From assembly GCA_963820775.1 (NCBI GenBank), contig CAWGBF010000002.1, positions 124,001 through 188,000 of the forward strand: DNA of 64,000 bases, given 5' to 3'. Both the position numbers and the translations under genes were made by a program. Below are positions 63,413-64,000 of the stretch, piece after piece (within the stretch, counting starts at the first letter, position 1; each line of letters begins with the position of its first letter). This DNA comes from Roseiarcus sp963820775. Lineage in GTDB: Bacteria > Pseudomonadota > Alphaproteobacteria > Rhizobiales > Beijerinckiaceae. Under the pieces are notes generated by a model. The model made no database searches and was not told where the DNA came from. It was given only the letters and a program-made list of their open reading frames with translations.

Positions 63413-64000
63413 GCGCGCTCGACGACTGGATAGACAAAGAAGCGCACTTCGCCGCAGGCGCGATGTTGCGCGCGGTCTCGGCTGCCAATCTGGTCAAGGA
63501 ACGTCCAGGCTTCGGACAGCGCGTAATTCCGCAGCCAGGATCGGTGCTGGCGTCGCCGATCCCTGCCGCCTACGATCCCGACCCCGACTATTTCTTTCAC
63601 TGGTTTCGCAATTCGGCGATCGTCATCGACGCGTTGCGCGCAGCTGAGACCGAGGGACTCGCGAAGCCAACCGTTGTCGGGCGTTTGCAGGAGTTTGTGG
63701 ACTTCGGTCGGTCACTCCGAGAGCTGGACGGGCGGGAGCTTGTTCACCACGCAGGTTTCCGAGGAAAAGATTCAGCCTTCGTTCCTGCAATATATACGGG
63801 CCGACGACGAAATCGCGGCGGTCGTTGGCGATTCAGTTCTGGCCGAGGCCCGCATCAATCCTGACGGCACGCTCGATTTCACCCGTTGGGCGCGTCCCCA
63901 GAATGACGGGCAGGCGCTCGAAGTCCTTGCGCTTATTCGTTGGCGCGACGCTCTGTCGGACTGGACGAGACCCTCCGGGCGGCGATGCTGGAGCTCGTCA
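63409..64000 (+). pseudogene. GH15 glucoamylase-like protein, partial and frameshifted
   Basis: The window ends inside this gene. N-terminal GH15 motifs are clear (PGSVLASPIPAAYDPDPDYF, FHWFRNSAIVIDALRAAETE). The frame then changes near 63743, continuing as PSFLQYIRADDEIAAVVGDS and ARINPDGTLDFTRWARPQND, and again near 63955 (LDETLRAAMLELV), so two indels lie within 600 bases. GTG start at 63409 overlaps the GH144 stop. A shared role with the GH144 and GH3 enzymes in glucan breakdown is inferred from position. Confidence 0.75.

Noticed and set aside
1..64000. CRISPR array, integrated phage or insertion sequence
   Set aside because: No regularly spaced repeats, transposase, integrase or phage structural genes are visible; the HTH protein at 20952 alone is not enough to call a prophage.

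Overview
The window is 64 kb of high-GC DNA from an alphaproteobacterium, most likely of the Rhizobiales (Hyphomicrobiales). Evidence: a complete hopanoid operon hpnABCDE-shc, a separate sdhCDAB operon, dnaE2, ComF, GrxC and DUF1178/DUF3108/RMD1-type genes usual in that group, and short GC-rich palindromic repeats of the kind scattered through rhizobial genomes. A methylotrophic or Beijerinckiaceae-like relative would fit, but nothing here proves it. I see no rRNA, tRNA, insertion sequence or CRISPR array.

Layout. 0-11.6 kb: housekeeping and stress genes (tail of a MATE pump, two GNATs, nucleoside hydrolase, error-prone polymerase DnaE2 carrying two in-frame palindromic inserts, a broken EamA transporter, NDUFAF5-like methyltransferase, comF, grxC, ppa). 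11.6-14.7 kb: three-gene ribose/fructose-type sugar ABC transporter. 14.7-20.2 kb: PEP-CTERM-like surface protein, flavin monooxygenase, SnoaL-like secreted protein, sirtuin, RMD1 protein, cupin, BluB. 20.2-23.8 kb: an accessory stretch with an orphan intrinsic terminator, a helix-turn-helix protein, a MACPF (perforin-like) protein and an unknown partner. 24.1-29.6 kb: BMP-type nucleoside ABC transporter with a nucleoside hydrolase. 30-37.7 kb: a sugar-acid divergon under a GntR regulator (UxaA/GarD dehydratase, HAD, AraD1/GguC protein; facing an FAH-family dehydratase, a 2-oxoglutarate-semialdehyde-type dehydrogenase and a PfkB kinase), which should feed 2-oxoglutarate into the TCA cycle, followed by sdhCDAB. 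41.3-45.4 kb: a repeat tract, a TIR-transmembrane-FGE fusion, Dps and a badly frameshifted oxidoreductase. 45.4-50.2 kb: a tightly coupled operon of inositol-3-phosphate synthase, HAD phosphatase, nucleotidyltransferase, ATP-grasp ligase, class III aminotransferase and Gfo/Idh oxidoreductase, placed directly after the hopanoid operon (50.3-57.6 kb). 57.9-64 kb: GH3 glucosidase, SbmA/YddA-type ABC protein with a degenerate ATPase, GH144-like and GH15-like hydrolases.

Main leads. (1) The six-gene cyclitol operon looks like an uncharacterised route to an activated, aminated and perhaps amino-acylated inositol. (2) The MACPF gene, with a C-terminal beta-rich region and a small downstream partner, is unusual in this group. 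(3) A membrane-tethered TIR-FGE protein. (4) Palindromic repeats have been absorbed in frame into dnaE2. (5) An ABC protein lacks the canonical Walker A and B residues.

Caution: nine or ten genes carry apparent frameshifts, several at homopolymers, and concentrated at 5.6-6.4 and 42.9-45.5 kb while long genes elsewhere are intact. I cannot tell local sequencing or assembly error from real decay, and I mark these genes accordingly.
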